From positions 88,082,727 through 88,146,726 of the forward strand of contig JAMXBB010000007.1 of NCBI GenBank assembly GCA_024138015.1: a stretch of DNA of 64,000 bases, given 5' to 3'. The translations under genes were made by a program, and so were the position numbers. The DNA comes from Lumnitzera littorea. Taxonomy: Eukaryota > Streptophyta > Magnoliopsida > Myrtales > Combretaceae. Positions 46,203-58,434 of this stretch are shown here, in pieces; the first letter of the stretch is position 1; each line of letters opens with the position of its first letter. Below the pieces are notes generated by a model that saw only the letters and a program-made list of their open reading frames with translations, did no database searches and was not told the DNA's origin.

Positions 46203-46619
46203 TTGGCCTATACCTTATTCATATGTGCAATTAATATGGATTAGGTCAACTTAGGCTTTAAACCTAGGCCCAATGACCCTCTTTGTACTAAGGCCTTGAA
46301 AATATTTTAATATAATAAAACCTTAAATTATCTAAATTTTTTTATAATTTATCATTATTTCTAAATTTTCCTAAAATCCTCTACTTTTTGTATTTTTTAT
46401 TTATTTTTGGTAATTTTTCTAAATTTTTTTTTTTGTATTTTTTTCTAAATTTCCTCAATTAGGTCCCTTTACTTTATCTTAAAAATTTTGAAACATAAAG
46501 GGAGGTAAAAATGAGGTGTCTATAGCTGCTCTTCTTTGTAATGAAGTTTGAGCAAAACTTTGTTACAAAGACAAAAGACACACTATTTTTGCCCCAAGGG
46601 TAAAATTTGTCCTAAGAAG

Positions 46620-48150
46620 CACTACAACTAGCTAGCCATCCTAGGTTTGATCCATTAGGGATTTAGTGAATGGCAAAAGATGAAAGAGATAGGAGGTACT
46701 CTAAAAGCTAGCTGAGACACAACAGATATTGAAGGAGGGTAGCACTTCTATGGGCTAGCATGAAACTTAAAAGAATCTAAAAAACCTGGTTATTAAATCC
46801 TAAATGAGAGATTGAAACTTGGTAGTGCCCCACTAAGCTAAGTAACATAAGTCAGACAAGTAAAGTGCTCCTTGAGTTGGCTAAGACCCTAAAGAGATGT
46901 TGAAAACTTGGTTGTACCACTATAAGCTGACTAATTAAGGTGAAATGGGTGAAGTGCTCCTTGAGTTTGCTAAGACGCTAAAGAGATGTTGAAAACTTGG
47001 TCGTGTCCTTATGTGTTAACTAACCAAGGTGAAATGGGTAAAGTGCTCATTGAGTTGGTTAAGACCCTAAAAAGATATTGAAAACTTAGTTATGCCCCTA
47101 TGAATTGACTAAACAAGATGAAATGGGCAAAGCACTCCTTGAGCTAGCTAAGACCTCAAAGAGATGTTAAGAACTTAGTTATGCCCTTATGAGTTGACTA
47201 ACCATAGTGAAATAAGCGAAGCACTTTTTGAGTTAGCTAAGACTTTAAAGTGATGTTGAAAACTTAGTAATGCTCCTATGAGTTAACTAACCAAGTTAAA
47301 ATGGGCAAAGTACTCCTTGAGCTATCCTTGAGCTAGCTAAGACCCTAAATAGAAACTAGAAATGGGAAGTGCCTTACGGGCTCGTTGAAAGATTGAAAAG
47401 AAACTGGTGAGGGAAGCACCTAACAAGCTTGCTAAAAGAAATTGGTGAAGAAAAGCATCTTACTGACTCGCTACAACAAATTGGTGAAGAGAAGCGCTGT
47501 ATGGGCTCGCTAAAAGAATATTAGTCAAGAAAAGCACCTAATGGGCTTACTAAAAGCCTAAAGAGAGATTTGATGAAACGGGAAGAACCATACAGGCTTA
47601 CTAAACGTTAGGAGCAAATAGTAAATCGAGATAGTGCTCTATGAGCTTATTAGAACACTAAGGATGATGAAAGATAAGATAGTGCTCTAAAAGCTTGCTA
47701 GATCCCTAAAAAGAATGGGTAAAAGATGAGATAGTGCTTTAAGAACTAACTAGAAACCTAAAAAGAGTAGATAAAAAATAGGACAGTGCTCTAAGAGCTA
47801 GTTGGAACCCTAAATAGACTGGATTAAAGGCGGGATTATGCTCTAAGAGCTTGCTAGAACCCTAAAAAGAAAGATAGGATAGCACTCTAAAGGTTGGCTA
47901 AAGCCTTAAAAAGAATAGAAGAGGGGATAGCACTCTAAGAGCTAGTTGGATCCTTAAAAATGAATTAAAAGAGAGGATAGCATTTTAAGAGCTGGTTAGA
48001 ATTCTAAAGATGGGATAGTGTTCTAAAAGCTGGCTATGGCCCTAAAGAAGGATGAAAAATGGGATAGTGCTCCAAAAGATGGCTAGAACCCTAAAAAGAA
48101 TATATTAAAAATGGGATAACACTTTAAGAGCTGGCTTGAACCCTAAGGCA
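46620..48150 (-). repeat. Modular tandem array upstream of LTR C
   Basis: From right to left there are a ~50-54-bp block (48150-47640; GAGCTGGTTAGAACCCTAAA type), a ~47-bp block (47640-47340; AAATTGGTGAAGAGAAGCGC type) and an 89-bp block (47340-46840; AAAGAGATGTTGAAAACTTGG, measured starts 46891 and 46980). The monomers are homologous to those of elements G and D, but block order differs. Confidence 0.85.
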
Positions 48151-49763
48151 AGTTGATGAAGGATTAAGGAAGTAAAGTAACTATCCTTTCAAAAGAGAAC
48201 TTCCTGGCATGAAAAATATTTATAAATAAAGAATTCGGCGAAAAATCATCTAATGACAAAAGAGGCATCAAGGATTAAGTCCCCTTAATGACTTAGATTA
48301 ATGTAATCAGCTTAAAATGTGTAACCACATTGAAAAGGAAATAGATGACTTGAATTGAAAGTTTGGCTAATCGAACCAATACGGATTTAAAAATGGACAA
48401 AAAACTTGTGATAGGCCTTTACTTTCTACCTCTTCTCTTTTTTTTTGTCTTTTTTCTTTTCTTAAAAGTTTGCTAACAGGTATAAATTTTTATTTAAGGA
48501 ACAAGTTTATAACTACCCCTTTCCTTGGTGATCATGTGGCATTTCTCAATGCCTTCAACCCTAAGGCTTTCTCATGAGGCTTTGTGATTTTAAACATTCC
48601 TTTTCATTAGGAAAAGATAACTCATAATTAGTTTAGTCAAAGAAGGCTTCCTTGCAAACTCTCAATTCAGATTATACTTTTGACTATAGTTCCAAAAATT
48701 ATAGTCCATTTTATAACTAATACACTTTGATCAATTTGTTAGGTCTTTTTTAGTCCAATATTATGAATTAGGCGAATGGTTTCAAGTGTACTAATGAGAA
48801 GAACCTTTAGGAAAAAACTAGAAGTGTGCTTAACTTAGTTTCAAAAGTAATTTTTATTAAAGATAAATTATCTTTTTAAGATCAAAAGAGCTTTTATTGA
48901 TTGTGGGAGGCTTTATGGGTAAGAAGGCCTTATGTGATTTAACATGGGTAAGAAAGACTTATAGAGGTTTTGTGTTCTTAAGCTCAAAATGTGATTTAAG
49001 GGCTTGTGCTTTTAGGCTATTTGGGCTTTGATTCTCGACATCTTTATTCAATTTCACAACCCCTATTAGGATGTGGTATAACTTTGGAGCTTTCGTCTTA
49101 CACTTAGGCCCAATTTTTTAACCTCTTTTCTTTCTTCTTTTTATTATTATTTTCTTCTTCTTTTTTTCTCTCTTTTTAATTACTTTGCTCCATTTCCAAG
49201 TTTTTGTCTTTTAAGAAATTCAACACCCTAAATCCATTGATTTCTAATGTATGGGCTTAGGTAAGGTATGTATAAGCTTGAGGTGTTTGAAAAGGAATTA
49301 GCTCTTTTTCATTTCAAAGAAAAATAACTTATCAGAAATAAAACTTGTTTTTGAATTAACATTACTTAAGTAATTACAAACCAATTTCATCCTTCTTTCC
49401 TAATCAATAACCTTAACCTTAGAATTACCCAATTGTAGAGTTGTTCTTGATAAGGTTCAAATTTGAAAATTCTTCAAATTAGTCCAACAAGGATAACAAT
49501 GGATAGTTAGGTTTGGGATTTGAAAATGAATACCTAACTTCATTTAAATCTATGTATCAAATTTAAAATAGACCTCTTTTAAGGAATGAGTCTAAAATAT
49601 CCTCACTATAATGTCATTTAACTCATAAAGTGTTTAAGGTTAGTATGTGAGATATAGTTTGTCTCTTTTCATCCTAAAGTTTTTTTTTTAAAGGTAAGTT
49701 ATCAATTCCTTAGGGAGGAATTTATTATTTATTTGCCCTAAAATGGAGATTAACTTTGCCGAG

Positions 49764-49782
49764 CCCCCCCCCCCCACCCCCC
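49764..49782 (-). other. Poly-C/poly-G tract
   Basis: A run of twelve C, one A and six C (G-rich on the minus strand, sense for this element) forms a candidate quadruplex in otherwise AT-rich internal sequence. Confidence 0.7.
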
Positions 49783-50954
49783 TACAAGTTTCTTAACATA
49801 TGCCATAGTGTGAAACTTCTCATTTAATCTAAATTAGAGACCAAGGTTGTATTTGATTTCATGTTTGACTTAGTTCATTATTAGGCTTTTTCAATAGACC
49901 AATGATTTTAGTTCTTAATGGTTCAACTGCCTTGATGGGCCATAGGCTTTGGGTTAGCTACTTAAACGAGCTAAAGGTTAGCATAATGGGTTGTGGTTTG
50001 TGTTTGAGTAAGCTACCTAAATGGACTGAGTAGCTAAGGGTTTGTATTTAGATTGACTGCTTGAATGGATTGGGGGTTAGTGTTTAGATTAGTTTCCAAA
50101 ATGAGCCAAAGGGCTTATGCTTGGGTTGTCTTCCTTAACTAGACTAGTGGCTCCATTTGGATGAGATGCGTTTAGGCTAACTGCATAAGGGGCCTAAAGG
50201 CTTGTACTTAGGTTGGCTCTTTCGTATTTGGGTTGAGCCCATAAGGATTTATAATAGTTAGCAACTTTCTTTTCAATTTTTTAAAATTTTTCATTCATTT
50301 TTCCTTCTTTTTTTTTTCTTTTTTCTTTCTTTCTTTTTTTTTTATGAGAGATAAAGATAAAGTTTTTTAACTAAGAAATCTAATTACAAATAGGGATGGT
50401 GATTCTAGGGTTCTAGATTACAAGTTTATAGAATTTATTTATATTTTCCTAAGTGAGGGAACAATAGTTAGATAAATGATATTTAAGGATTATTCATGAG
50501 GAGGGGAAAAACTAAAAAATAAAGAGTGATAAATTGATGGGAACTTTATTATTTTAGAAAATTGGAGAAAAACATAGATAAAGATCCTAACATTTATTTA
50601 TGAAACTTAAGATCCATTCAAAGTATAAACACTCGATTTTTGCCCATAATAGTTATAATTTTTGTTTTTAGGGTCGTAATTTAGAAAGTAATAAAAAAAT
50701 TGAAAAAAGATAAAAAAGACAAAAAAAAAAGAAAATTGTTAGAAAATAAAGAAAAAAACTAAAAAAGAAAAAATTCGAAAAAATTAATTTGATGAAATCT
50801 TGACTAAATAGTTGTCGAAAAAAAAAACCAAATCTGATACGATAACGTTAAATCTAATAAAATCAAGATTTATAAAATTCGAATCTATTTTGGATCTTTA
50901 TAAACTTAGATTCAATTCGATTTGATTCGATTCAAAAGATTTGTTTTCGAGTTT

Positions 50955-50962
50955 TATAAATA
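50955..50962 (+). promoter_or_regulatory. TATA box, 5' LTR of element D
   Basis: TATAAATA in the context TTTTATAAATAGAGGTTG lies about 330 bases into the LTR, so U3 is short in this family. Confidence 0.65.
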
Positions 50963-51530
50963 GAGGTTGCATGGTGCGAGCCAAAAAGAGAATAATTACA
51001 CATTTGTTAAAAAAAAAAAAAAACACGTTCAAACTTACTCCTTAGACCAATTCTATAGTTATACGCACGATAGGACTGAAGATCCAATCTGTTTCCTTTC
51101 GTCAACTTTACGAGCTTCGCCTTATAGGTACATAATAGTAGTTTTTAATTATTATCTATAACTTGTTTTAGTTATTTATTTTTATCTCACTTAGTATATG
51201 CGTAGTTATTTTTAAAACTTGTACTAATTTTTTTTATTTATTTTTATCATGTCTTTAATTGTTAATAATTAGTTATAGTATTAGTATCTAGTGAACATGT
51301 GTTAAGTTAAGTTTTAGTTTATTTATTTACTTATTATTTTTTTAGATTTCATATTGCCAAAATGATATTTTTATAAAACTCATATTTTACAAAATCTTGT
51401 TCTTTGCATATTGTATTAATTTAGAAAAATTGCATTAAGCATGTTAGGGTTTTCTTGATAAAAAAATCATTTTCATGTTCATAAAATAAAAAAAAAAAAC
51501 CTTTAATTGACTTCTTTTTTATGGCGAGAC

Positions 51531-51911
51531 ATATTTTCCATAGTTTAGGCTTGTTTTCCATAGTTTAGATATCTTTTCCATAGTTTAGGTTTTTTTTCTA
51601 TGATTTGAATATCTTTTCCATGATTTAGACATCTTTTCTATGATTTAAATACATCTTTTCTATTATTAGACATCTTTTCCATAATTTAGGCTTTTTTTTC
51701 TATAGTTTATATATATTTTTCATTGTTTAAGTTTCTTTTCTATGATTCAGACATCTTTTCTATAACTTAGATTTTTTTTTCATAGTTTAGATTTCTTTTT
51801 TATAGTGTAGACATCTTTTCTATGGTTTAGATATCTTTTCTATAGTTAAGCATTTTTTCTATGATTAGGAATTTCTTTTTTTTTTTTAATGTTTTAAGCA
51901 TCTTTTCTATA
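51531..51911 (+). repeat. T-rich ~21-bp tandem repeats in the 5' LTR of D
   Basis: Roughly 17-18 degenerate copies of TTTTCTATGATTTAGACATC (range 19-24 bp) lie downstream of the TATA box, so they should be transcribed. The same array is at 58435-58811 in the 3' LTR. Confidence 0.85.
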
Positions 51912-52653
51912 TAAAAGATTCATCATATAGAACATTGCATATTTTATAAAATCTTTAGAGTTTTTCTTGAAAATAAAAAAAAATTATCACTTAGTTGTTT
52001 TTAAATAAAAATCTTAATTAGGGACTTTTCAAAAATTAGGTTTTTAGGTTTTTTTTAATAATTTGGAATAAAAATTAAGCTTCTAAGGATTTTTCTTAAT
52101 AAAAATGAAATGGTTAATAAAAACGCAAATTCAACTAATTATTTTTTTTTTTATAAAAGGAACCAACACATTAAAGTTTTCAAAAAGAACTACGATCATT
52201 TGATCTCGACTAGTGGGTACATAGGCACTTTCAGGGCGACAATAAAATATGTAAAAAGTTAGGTCTTTTTTTTTTCTCTCTTTTGATTTTTATTTATTTA
52301 TTTTTAAATATTATAATTAGAAGAATAATCCTAATTTCGGTAAATAGATTTTGGTACTCATTAGTGTTTAATAGGTTAGCCCTCGGATTTGAATTCCTCT
52401 AGTTTATATTAAATTGAAATTGAAGACTAGTAATTAAATCCTAATCAATCCATCCAATTGATTACGGTTTTCTTTTTTTTTTTTTCCCAACTCTTGTCAG
52501 GTGGCGACTCCAAAAATTATTTTTAATAAAAAACCGAAATTTTCCAATTTCTTTAATCGATGATTAATATTAAATAGGTTAGGATTTAGTATTAATCAGG
52601 AAATAAGGAATTAATTTTAGATAAAAGAAATTGAAAAAACAGGCACGACAGTT

Positions 52654-52671
52654 TGGCGACTCCACTAGGAT
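52654..52671 (+). other. Primer-binding site of element D
   Basis: TGGCGACTCCACTAGGAT starts three bases after the LTR end. This PBS wording is typical of Tat-lineage elements and is usually assigned to a tRNA-Arg. I have not matched it to a tRNA here. Confidence 0.75.
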
Positions 52672-52879
52672 CCTAGAGGGCTAACCACTAGTAGTTGCCG
52701 AAAATAGAATTATTTTTCAAAAAAAATAAAAATATAAAGTTTAAATAATAAAAATAATAAAAAAAGAACTTAGGTATGTTATTTTATGTATTTTTTTATT
52801 TTATTTATCTATCTTTTTGCTAACATTTTTTTTTTGTTGCAGTTTATTTAAAGGGGTTAGTTTTAGGGGGTTTACTTTT

Positions 52880-53135
52880 ATTCTATTTTTTTTTTTTTTT
52901 TGCATTATAAATGCATGGTAGATATGGTCAAAATCAGACCGTCTTAGGACCTTAAGAGGGGGGCCGTTGTGTAAGTTTCGGATATTGTGGGGCAATCACC
53001 TTCCGGGGCCGATCAAGCTATCCCACTCAAAGTTCAAATGCGACTATAGAATTGTTGCTTTGAAAAAAACGCGATGGTTGCAGAACTTGAGGACCTTTAG
53101 AACCTACCCATTACATCACATGAAAACATTTTTTT
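52880..53135 (+). other. Conserved leader block of element D
   Basis: After a T-rich stretch, GCATGGTAGATATGGTC and onward to GGACCTTTAGAACCTACCC match, in reverse, the leader of the older element at 60080-60300. A 14-codon ATG frame starts at 52912 but is not kept open in the older copy. The block is probably part of the 5' untranslated RNA. A packaging role is only a guess. Confidence 0.5.
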
Positions 53136-55984
53136 TTTTAAATTAAATCACAAGAACCTATGATATAGTGAACCTAAATGGTCAAGGGTAGTTGTGAAGT
53201 TGTAGTTGTAATATTTCTCCGTAAATAATTTGTAATAATTCTAGGTAAAGTTTGGAATTTTGATTTTTTTTTTACATAACTTTGGCTAGATCGAGTCAAG
53301 GGGCTTCCAAACAGATCCACATTTACTCACCTCATTGGCCTTAAAAGATACTCTAAACATGGTCTTAACTTTTTAGCTCAAATAAGTAAGAATTTATTAG
53401 GAACAAAATTAGGCTTGTCTTGCCCCTATAGAAGAGTCCTATAAATATTACCTTAGTGCAGGCCTTAATACATATCTGGGAGCCTGAATTTATCACTTTG
53501 GGCCCACATCAGCTGAGCCCAACCCTTACAGAGTAAATAGAAAAAAAAATAAAAATAAAAAAAAAAGAAGCCAAACAAAAAGAATCAAACTTGTAAAATA
53601 ATAGGTAGTTATCATTGTGCCTAGTATTCTACCCACCAGAAATATTCATTCTTTTAAGTAAATTCAACATTTTGCAAATAGCCTTCTTTATTTGGAATAA
53701 ATAAGATTTAGATATTTTCTTTATTTAGTTTTTTTCCTTTAGAATTCCTCATTTGTAAAAAGACCCTTAGTAATGTTGTTCTAGGTTTGTATATAGAATT
53801 CTAGTGAAGCAACCCTCCATTTATAATTCCATTACTCGGTCTTTATAACACAAAAGCCCTAACTTTTCCTCTCTCTCTTTCAAAAAGAAAAAAAAAAAGA
53901 AAGAAAGAAAGAGAAAAGAAAGAAAAAAGAAGGAAAGGAAAGAAAAGAAAAAGAAAAAAAATTTGCTAAAGGTTACAAATCCTTATAGGATTTGGGACAA
54001 ACACAATTACTTGGACCATTAAGGTAGATAACCTAAACAGACCCATTTGGCCCAAGAAAATAACCAACCAAACCTGAGCCCTATCCCATTAAGATAGTTG
54101 AACAAACTCAAGGCTTGAGCCATCCAGTTTAACCATAAACCGAGTCAAAACACAAAGTCGTGAAACATTATCCTAAGCTTGATCCCTGATACAAACAAAA
54201 AAGGGCAATTCATTAGTCCCTTTCACTGCAAAAGTTGTTAGTTCCAGCCCATTCGAACTCTAAAGAACCTAATCTAAAATCACATATGGAAGCTCAAGGG
54301 TGTTAAGACCTATAAGTTTGGGGCATGGGGCATGGGGCATTTAGTCTTTGAAATTTCATAACTAAGGCATGTTCCAAGGAATTGGGGAGTAAGGTCAATA
54401 CCCTAAGGTCAATCAATCCTTCTATAAGAAATTGGTAACTCACTTTTAAAAAGTTTTGAATGAAAAGATGTGAGCTATATCCTATACACTAACCCTTAAA
54501 CACTTTGAAAGTTAAGAGACATCATGGTGAGGATATTTTGGACTCATTCCTCAAAGGAGGTCCATTTTGAATTTGATACACAGACGGGAATGAAGTTAGG
54601 CATTCATTTTCAAATCCCAAATATACTTATCCTTTGATTATCCCATTGGACTAATCTGGAGTCCTTTCAAATGTAAATCCTGTCAAGAACCACCCCCACA
54701 GTGGGGCAATTCAGAGGTTAGGGTCATTGATTAGGAGAGATGGATAAAATTGATTTGTGTTTACCTCAGTAATAATAATTCAAGGACAATTTTTGTTTTC
54801 GATAAATTGTTCCCTTTGAAGAAGAGCTAACATTTTTCCAAATACCCCAAAGGCCATACATACCTTACCTAAGCCAATGCACTCTGAACTTATACCTATA
54901 GATTTAGGGCCTTGATTCATCTAGAGACAAAAAAATTGGCAAAAGAGATAGTTATTTATGGGGAGAGAAAAGAAAGAAATGAAATGAAAAACGAAAAAAA
55001 GAAAATGAAAAAACTAAGTAAAAGGAAAATGAAGAAATACTCAAATATTGGGCTTGAGAAAATCCCCAATCAAAGAAGGCTTAAGTTGCTCAAAAAACAC
55101 AAGGCCTTAAATCACATTCCCAACCAAAAACACAAAACCACATATTCATTCAAAATCATATTCTTAACCACAAACCAAAAACTTCATATTTGGTTTAAAA
55201 TCATACTCCAAATCACGAACATAAACCCTTTCTATCCACTTGATTCTCAAACACAAGACCTTGCCACCCACATTACCTCCCTACTCAAAGCTCTTCCAAT
55301 TTTGAAGAATAATTTATCTAAGATGAAAATTATTTTGGAATCTGGGGCAAGCACACATTTAGTTTATTCCTAAGGGTTCTTGACTTGTACCCCCCGAGTT
55401 GGATGAAAGCACTTCTTTTAAAATAAGCCCTCTCAATTAACTTCTTTTGAAACCATTTGACCAAAAGCCCAATTTACAATATTGAACCCAAAAAGACCTA
55501 ATAGATCGATCAGAGCGTATCACTTACAAACTGGATTATAATTTCTAAAATAGTAATCAAGAGTGAAATCCAAACTGAGAGTGCGTAAGGAAGTCCTCTT
55601 TGACTAGACTAATCATGAGTTACCTTTTCCTTACGAAATGAATGTTTAAAGCTTATCCAAGAAGCTCATTGTCTAGGTTACAAACTAAGGTAGATATGAG
55701 ATAACCTACATGATTATAGCGTTTGCCTTTTAAATAGGAATTTGTATCTGTTAGCAAACTTTCAAGGAAAAAGAAAGAAAAAAGAAAATGAAAAGACATG
55801 AAAAGGAGAGAGAGAAAGTAGAGGCTTGTTACAAGTTTTTCCACTCATTTTCTAGTCCATTTCATCCATAGTAGCCAAATTTTCAATTCATGTTATAAAC
55901 AGTTTTCACCAAATTCCTCGTTAGTAAATTTCTTAAATCAAGGGTTTTTTTTTTCGAGTCGGCTATGTTCCTTAGTTTTACTTT
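53136..55984 (+). mobile_element. Non-coding internal region of element D
   Basis: About 2.85 kb with no recognisable protein domain. It contains an A/G-only tract (53881-53963) and sequence homologous in reverse to 48150-50618. The 153-codon frame at 54912-55373 is Lys- and Asn-rich, has no recognisable motif and sits in low-complexity sequence, so I do not call it a gene. Confidence 0.7.
53881..53963 (+). repeat. Purine (A/G) low-complexity tract
   Basis: About 80 bases of almost pure A and G (AAAGAAAGAAAG-type) lie in the internal region of element D. Confidence 0.9.
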
Positions 55985-57345
55985 TGATTGTTAATAGAGT
56001 TTAAGCGAGTCCGAAGGGTGCTCACCCTTTATCAATTTTCTTAAGGATATAGCCAGCGCATAGAGCACCATTCCTATCCATATCTTTTTTAGTGCTTCAG
56101 TCACTATCTAGATTCATATTCTCATTTAGGGATCTAGCCAACTCATAGAGTGTAGTCCCAATCTAAAGCTTCTTAAGCTTCTGGCTGACTCCTAAAATAG
56201 TCCCAATTTATAATCTCATAGGGGCTAGCCAGCTCGTGAATGTAGTCCCAATCTAGAGTTTCACAGGCTCCTAGTTGCCCAACTCACAGAATGTTCCCCA
56301 ACATATAATCTCTCAGGGATTTAGCAAGCTTATGGAGCACTATCCTAATTCAAAGTTTTCCTTATTCTTAGGTCTTAGCCAGCTTAAAGGGCGCTTTGAC
56401 CGCCTTGGTTAGTTAGCTCATTAGAGTACGACTAAGTTTTCCTTCATGTTTTTAGGTCTTAGCTAGCTTAAAGGGCACTTTGACCACCTTGAATAGTCAG
56501 CTCATTAGGGCACGACCAAGGTCCTTCATTCTTCAGGTCTTAGCTAGCGCAAAGGGCGCTTTGACTGCCTTGGTTAGTCAACTCATTAAGGCACGACCAA
56601 GTTTCCTCATTTCTGGGTCTTAACCAGCTCAAAGGGCGCTTTGATCATCTTGGTTAGTCATCTCATCAAGGTACGACCAAGTTTTTCTTGTTTTTAGGTC
56701 TTAGCTAGCTCAAAGGACGTTTTAACTGCCTTGGTTAGTCAGCTTATTAGGGCACGACCAAGTTTTCTTCATTCTTTAGGTTTTAGCCAGCTCAAAGGGC
56801 ACTTTGACCACCTTGGTTAATTAGCTCATTAGGGTACGACCAAGTTTCCTTGTCTTCAGGTCTTAGCTAGCTCAAAGGGTGCTTTAACCACCTTGGTTAG
56901 TCAGCTCATTAAGGCATGACCAAGTTTTTCTTATCTTCAAGTCTTAGCCAGCTCAAAGGGCACTTTGACCGCCTTGGTTAGTCAACTCATTAGGGCACAA
57001 CCAAGTTTTCCTCATTTTTAGGTCTTAACCAACTCAAAGAGTGCTTTGACTACCTTGGTTAGTTAGCTCATCAGGGCACAACCAAGTTTCTTCATTCTTT
57101 AGGTCTTAACCAACTCAAAGGGTGCATTGACCGCCTTGGTTAGTTAGCTCATTAGAGCACAACTAAGTTTTCCTTATTTTTGGTCTTAGCCAGCTCAAAG
57201 GGCACTTTGACCGCCTTAGTTAATCAGCTTATTAGGGTACGACTAAGTTTTCCTCATTTTTAGGTCTTAGCCAACTCAAAAGGTGCTATGACCGCTACGG
57301 TTAGTCAGCTTAGTAAGGCATGACCAAGTTCTCATTATTCTTTTT
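55985..57345 (+). repeat. 81-bp tandem array upstream of the 3' LTR of D
   Basis: About 12 copies run from 56371, with measured starts at 56371, 56455, 56536, 56616 and 56697 (periods 84, 81, 80, 81). They are preceded by several more diverged shorter units. Core words are GGTCTTAGCCAGCTCAAAGG, GACCGCCTTGGTTAGTCAG and AGGGCACGACCAAGTTTTCC. The array is homologous to the 89-bp block at 46840-47340. Confidence 0.95.
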
Positions 57346-57464
57346 AGGGATTCTTATCAGCCCATAAGGGCGCTACCTTCGCTATTCTTCGTTTCAAATT
57401 AATCGTTGTCAAGTGTCTTAACGCACCTTAGGATAAAGTTGTCCCAAGGCAAAAATGGTGTTAC

Positions 57465-57483
57465 TTTTGTCTTTGTGGCAAAA
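57465..57483 (+). other. Hairpin upstream of the polypurine tract (element D)
   Basis: TTTTGTC, loop TTTGT, GGCAAAA form a 7-bp stem including one G-U pair, at the same place as the perfect 8-bp stem at 2772-2790. Confidence 0.55.
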
Positions 57484-57502
57484 TTTTATTCAAATTTCAC
57501 CA

Positions 57503-57516
57503 CAAAGAAGAGTAGC
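57503..57516 (+). other. Polypurine tract, element D
   Basis: CAAAGAAGAGTAGC lies directly before the LTR start TGTAGACACTC. Confidence 0.7.
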
Positions 57517-57799
57517 TGTAGACACTCGATTTTTGCCCATAATAGTTATAATTTTTGTTTTTAGGGTTGTAATTTAGAAAGTAATAAAAAAATTGAAAAA
57601 TGATAAAAAAGACAAAAAAATAGAAAATTGTTAGGAAAAAAAAAATAAAAAAACTTAAAAAGAAAAAAATTCGAAAAAATTAATTTCATGGAATCTTGAC
57701 TAAATAGTTGTCGAAAAAAAAAATCTGATAAGATGACATTAAATCTAATAAAATCAAGATTTGTAAGATTCGAATCTATTTTGGATCTTTATCAATTTA

Positions 57800-57846
57800 G
57801 ATTCGATTCGATTTGATTCGATTCGATTCGATACGATTCGATTCGA
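57800..57846. repeat. (GATTC)n short repeat
   Basis: About nine imperfect GATTC units occur here. The matching place in the 5' LTR (50909-50935) has fewer copies, so the run expanded or contracted after insertion. Confidence 0.8.
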
Positions 57847-57865
57847 TAGATTTGTTTTCAGGTTT

Positions 57866-57873
57866 TATAAATA
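57866..57873 (+). promoter_or_regulatory. TATA box, 3' LTR of element D
   Basis: TATAAATA in the same context as 50955-50962. Confidence 0.6.
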
Positions 57874-58434
57874 GGGGTTGCGTGGTGCGAGCCAAAAAGA
57901 GAACAATTACACATTTGTTAAAAAAAAAAAAAAACACGTTCGAACCTACTCTTTAGACCAATTCTATAGTTATGCGCGTGATAGGACTGAAGATCCAATC
58001 TGTTCCCTTTCATTAGCTTTGCGTGCTTTACCTTATAGGTATATAGTAGTAGTTTTTAATTATTGTCTATAACTTGCCTTATTTATTTATTTTTAACTCA
58101 CTTAGTATATGCGTAGTTATTTTGAAAACTTGTACTAATATTTTTTTTTATTTTTATCATGTCTTTAATTGCTAGTAATTAGTTATAGCATTAGTGTCTA
58201 GTGAACATGTGTTAAGTTAAGTTTTAGTTTATTTATTTTTTATTATTTTTTTAGATTTCATATTGTCAAAATGATATTTTTATAAAATCTCATATTTTAC
58301 AAAATCTTGTTCTTTGCATATTGTATTAATTTAGAAAAATTGCATTAGGCATGTTAGGGTTTTCTTGATAAAAAAATCATTTTCATGTTCAGAAAAAAAA
58401 AAAAATCGTTAATTGACTTCTTTTTTACGGCGAG

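Larger units (their letters stand above)
43543..46524 (-). mobile_element. Tat LTR 'C': 3' LTR joined to the internal region on its right
   Basis: The left terminus TATTGAGCTTAATTTTTT is a decayed TGTTGAGCC type. The right terminus GGTGTCTATA is followed by the polypurine tract (46525-46537). Length about 2.98 kb. It contains a G-box cluster, a tRNA-like module and, at 44580-45540, a G-rich presumed leader (minus strand C-rich). The 71-codon frames at 44343-44558 and 44923-45138 are accidental. Confidence 0.6.
46525..50618 (-). mobile_element. Internal region of minus-strand Tat-like element, 3' part
   Basis: It contains the polypurine tract (46525-46537), the tandem array, and 48150-50618, which matches element D internal sequence in reverse (for example 49500-49680 against 54470-54620). 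No gag or pol motif is present. The element is interrupted by element D after the pentamer CAAAG (50619-50623) and continues at 59562. Confidence 0.7.
50624..52650 (+). mobile_element. 5' LTR of element D
   Basis: It starts TATAAACACTCG (G-to-A at two positions relative to the 3' copy TGTAGACACTCG) and ends GGCACGACA. Contents in order: A-rich U3, GATTCGATTC words, TATA box, an array of ~21-bp T-rich repeats, and the conserved tail ending before the PBS. The 64-codon frame at 50967-51161 starts with TTG, not ATG, and recurs in the 3' LTR simply because the LTRs are duplicates. Confidence 0.9.

Noticed and set aside
50967..51161. 64-codon frame present in both LTRs of element D (also 57878-58072)
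   Set aside because: It begins with TTG, lies just after the TATA box, and is shared only because the LTRs are duplicates. There is no evidence of coding.
54912..55373. 153-codon Lys-rich frame in element D
   Set aside because: Low-complexity sequence with no recognisable domain and no preserved counterpart in the related element at 46525-50618.
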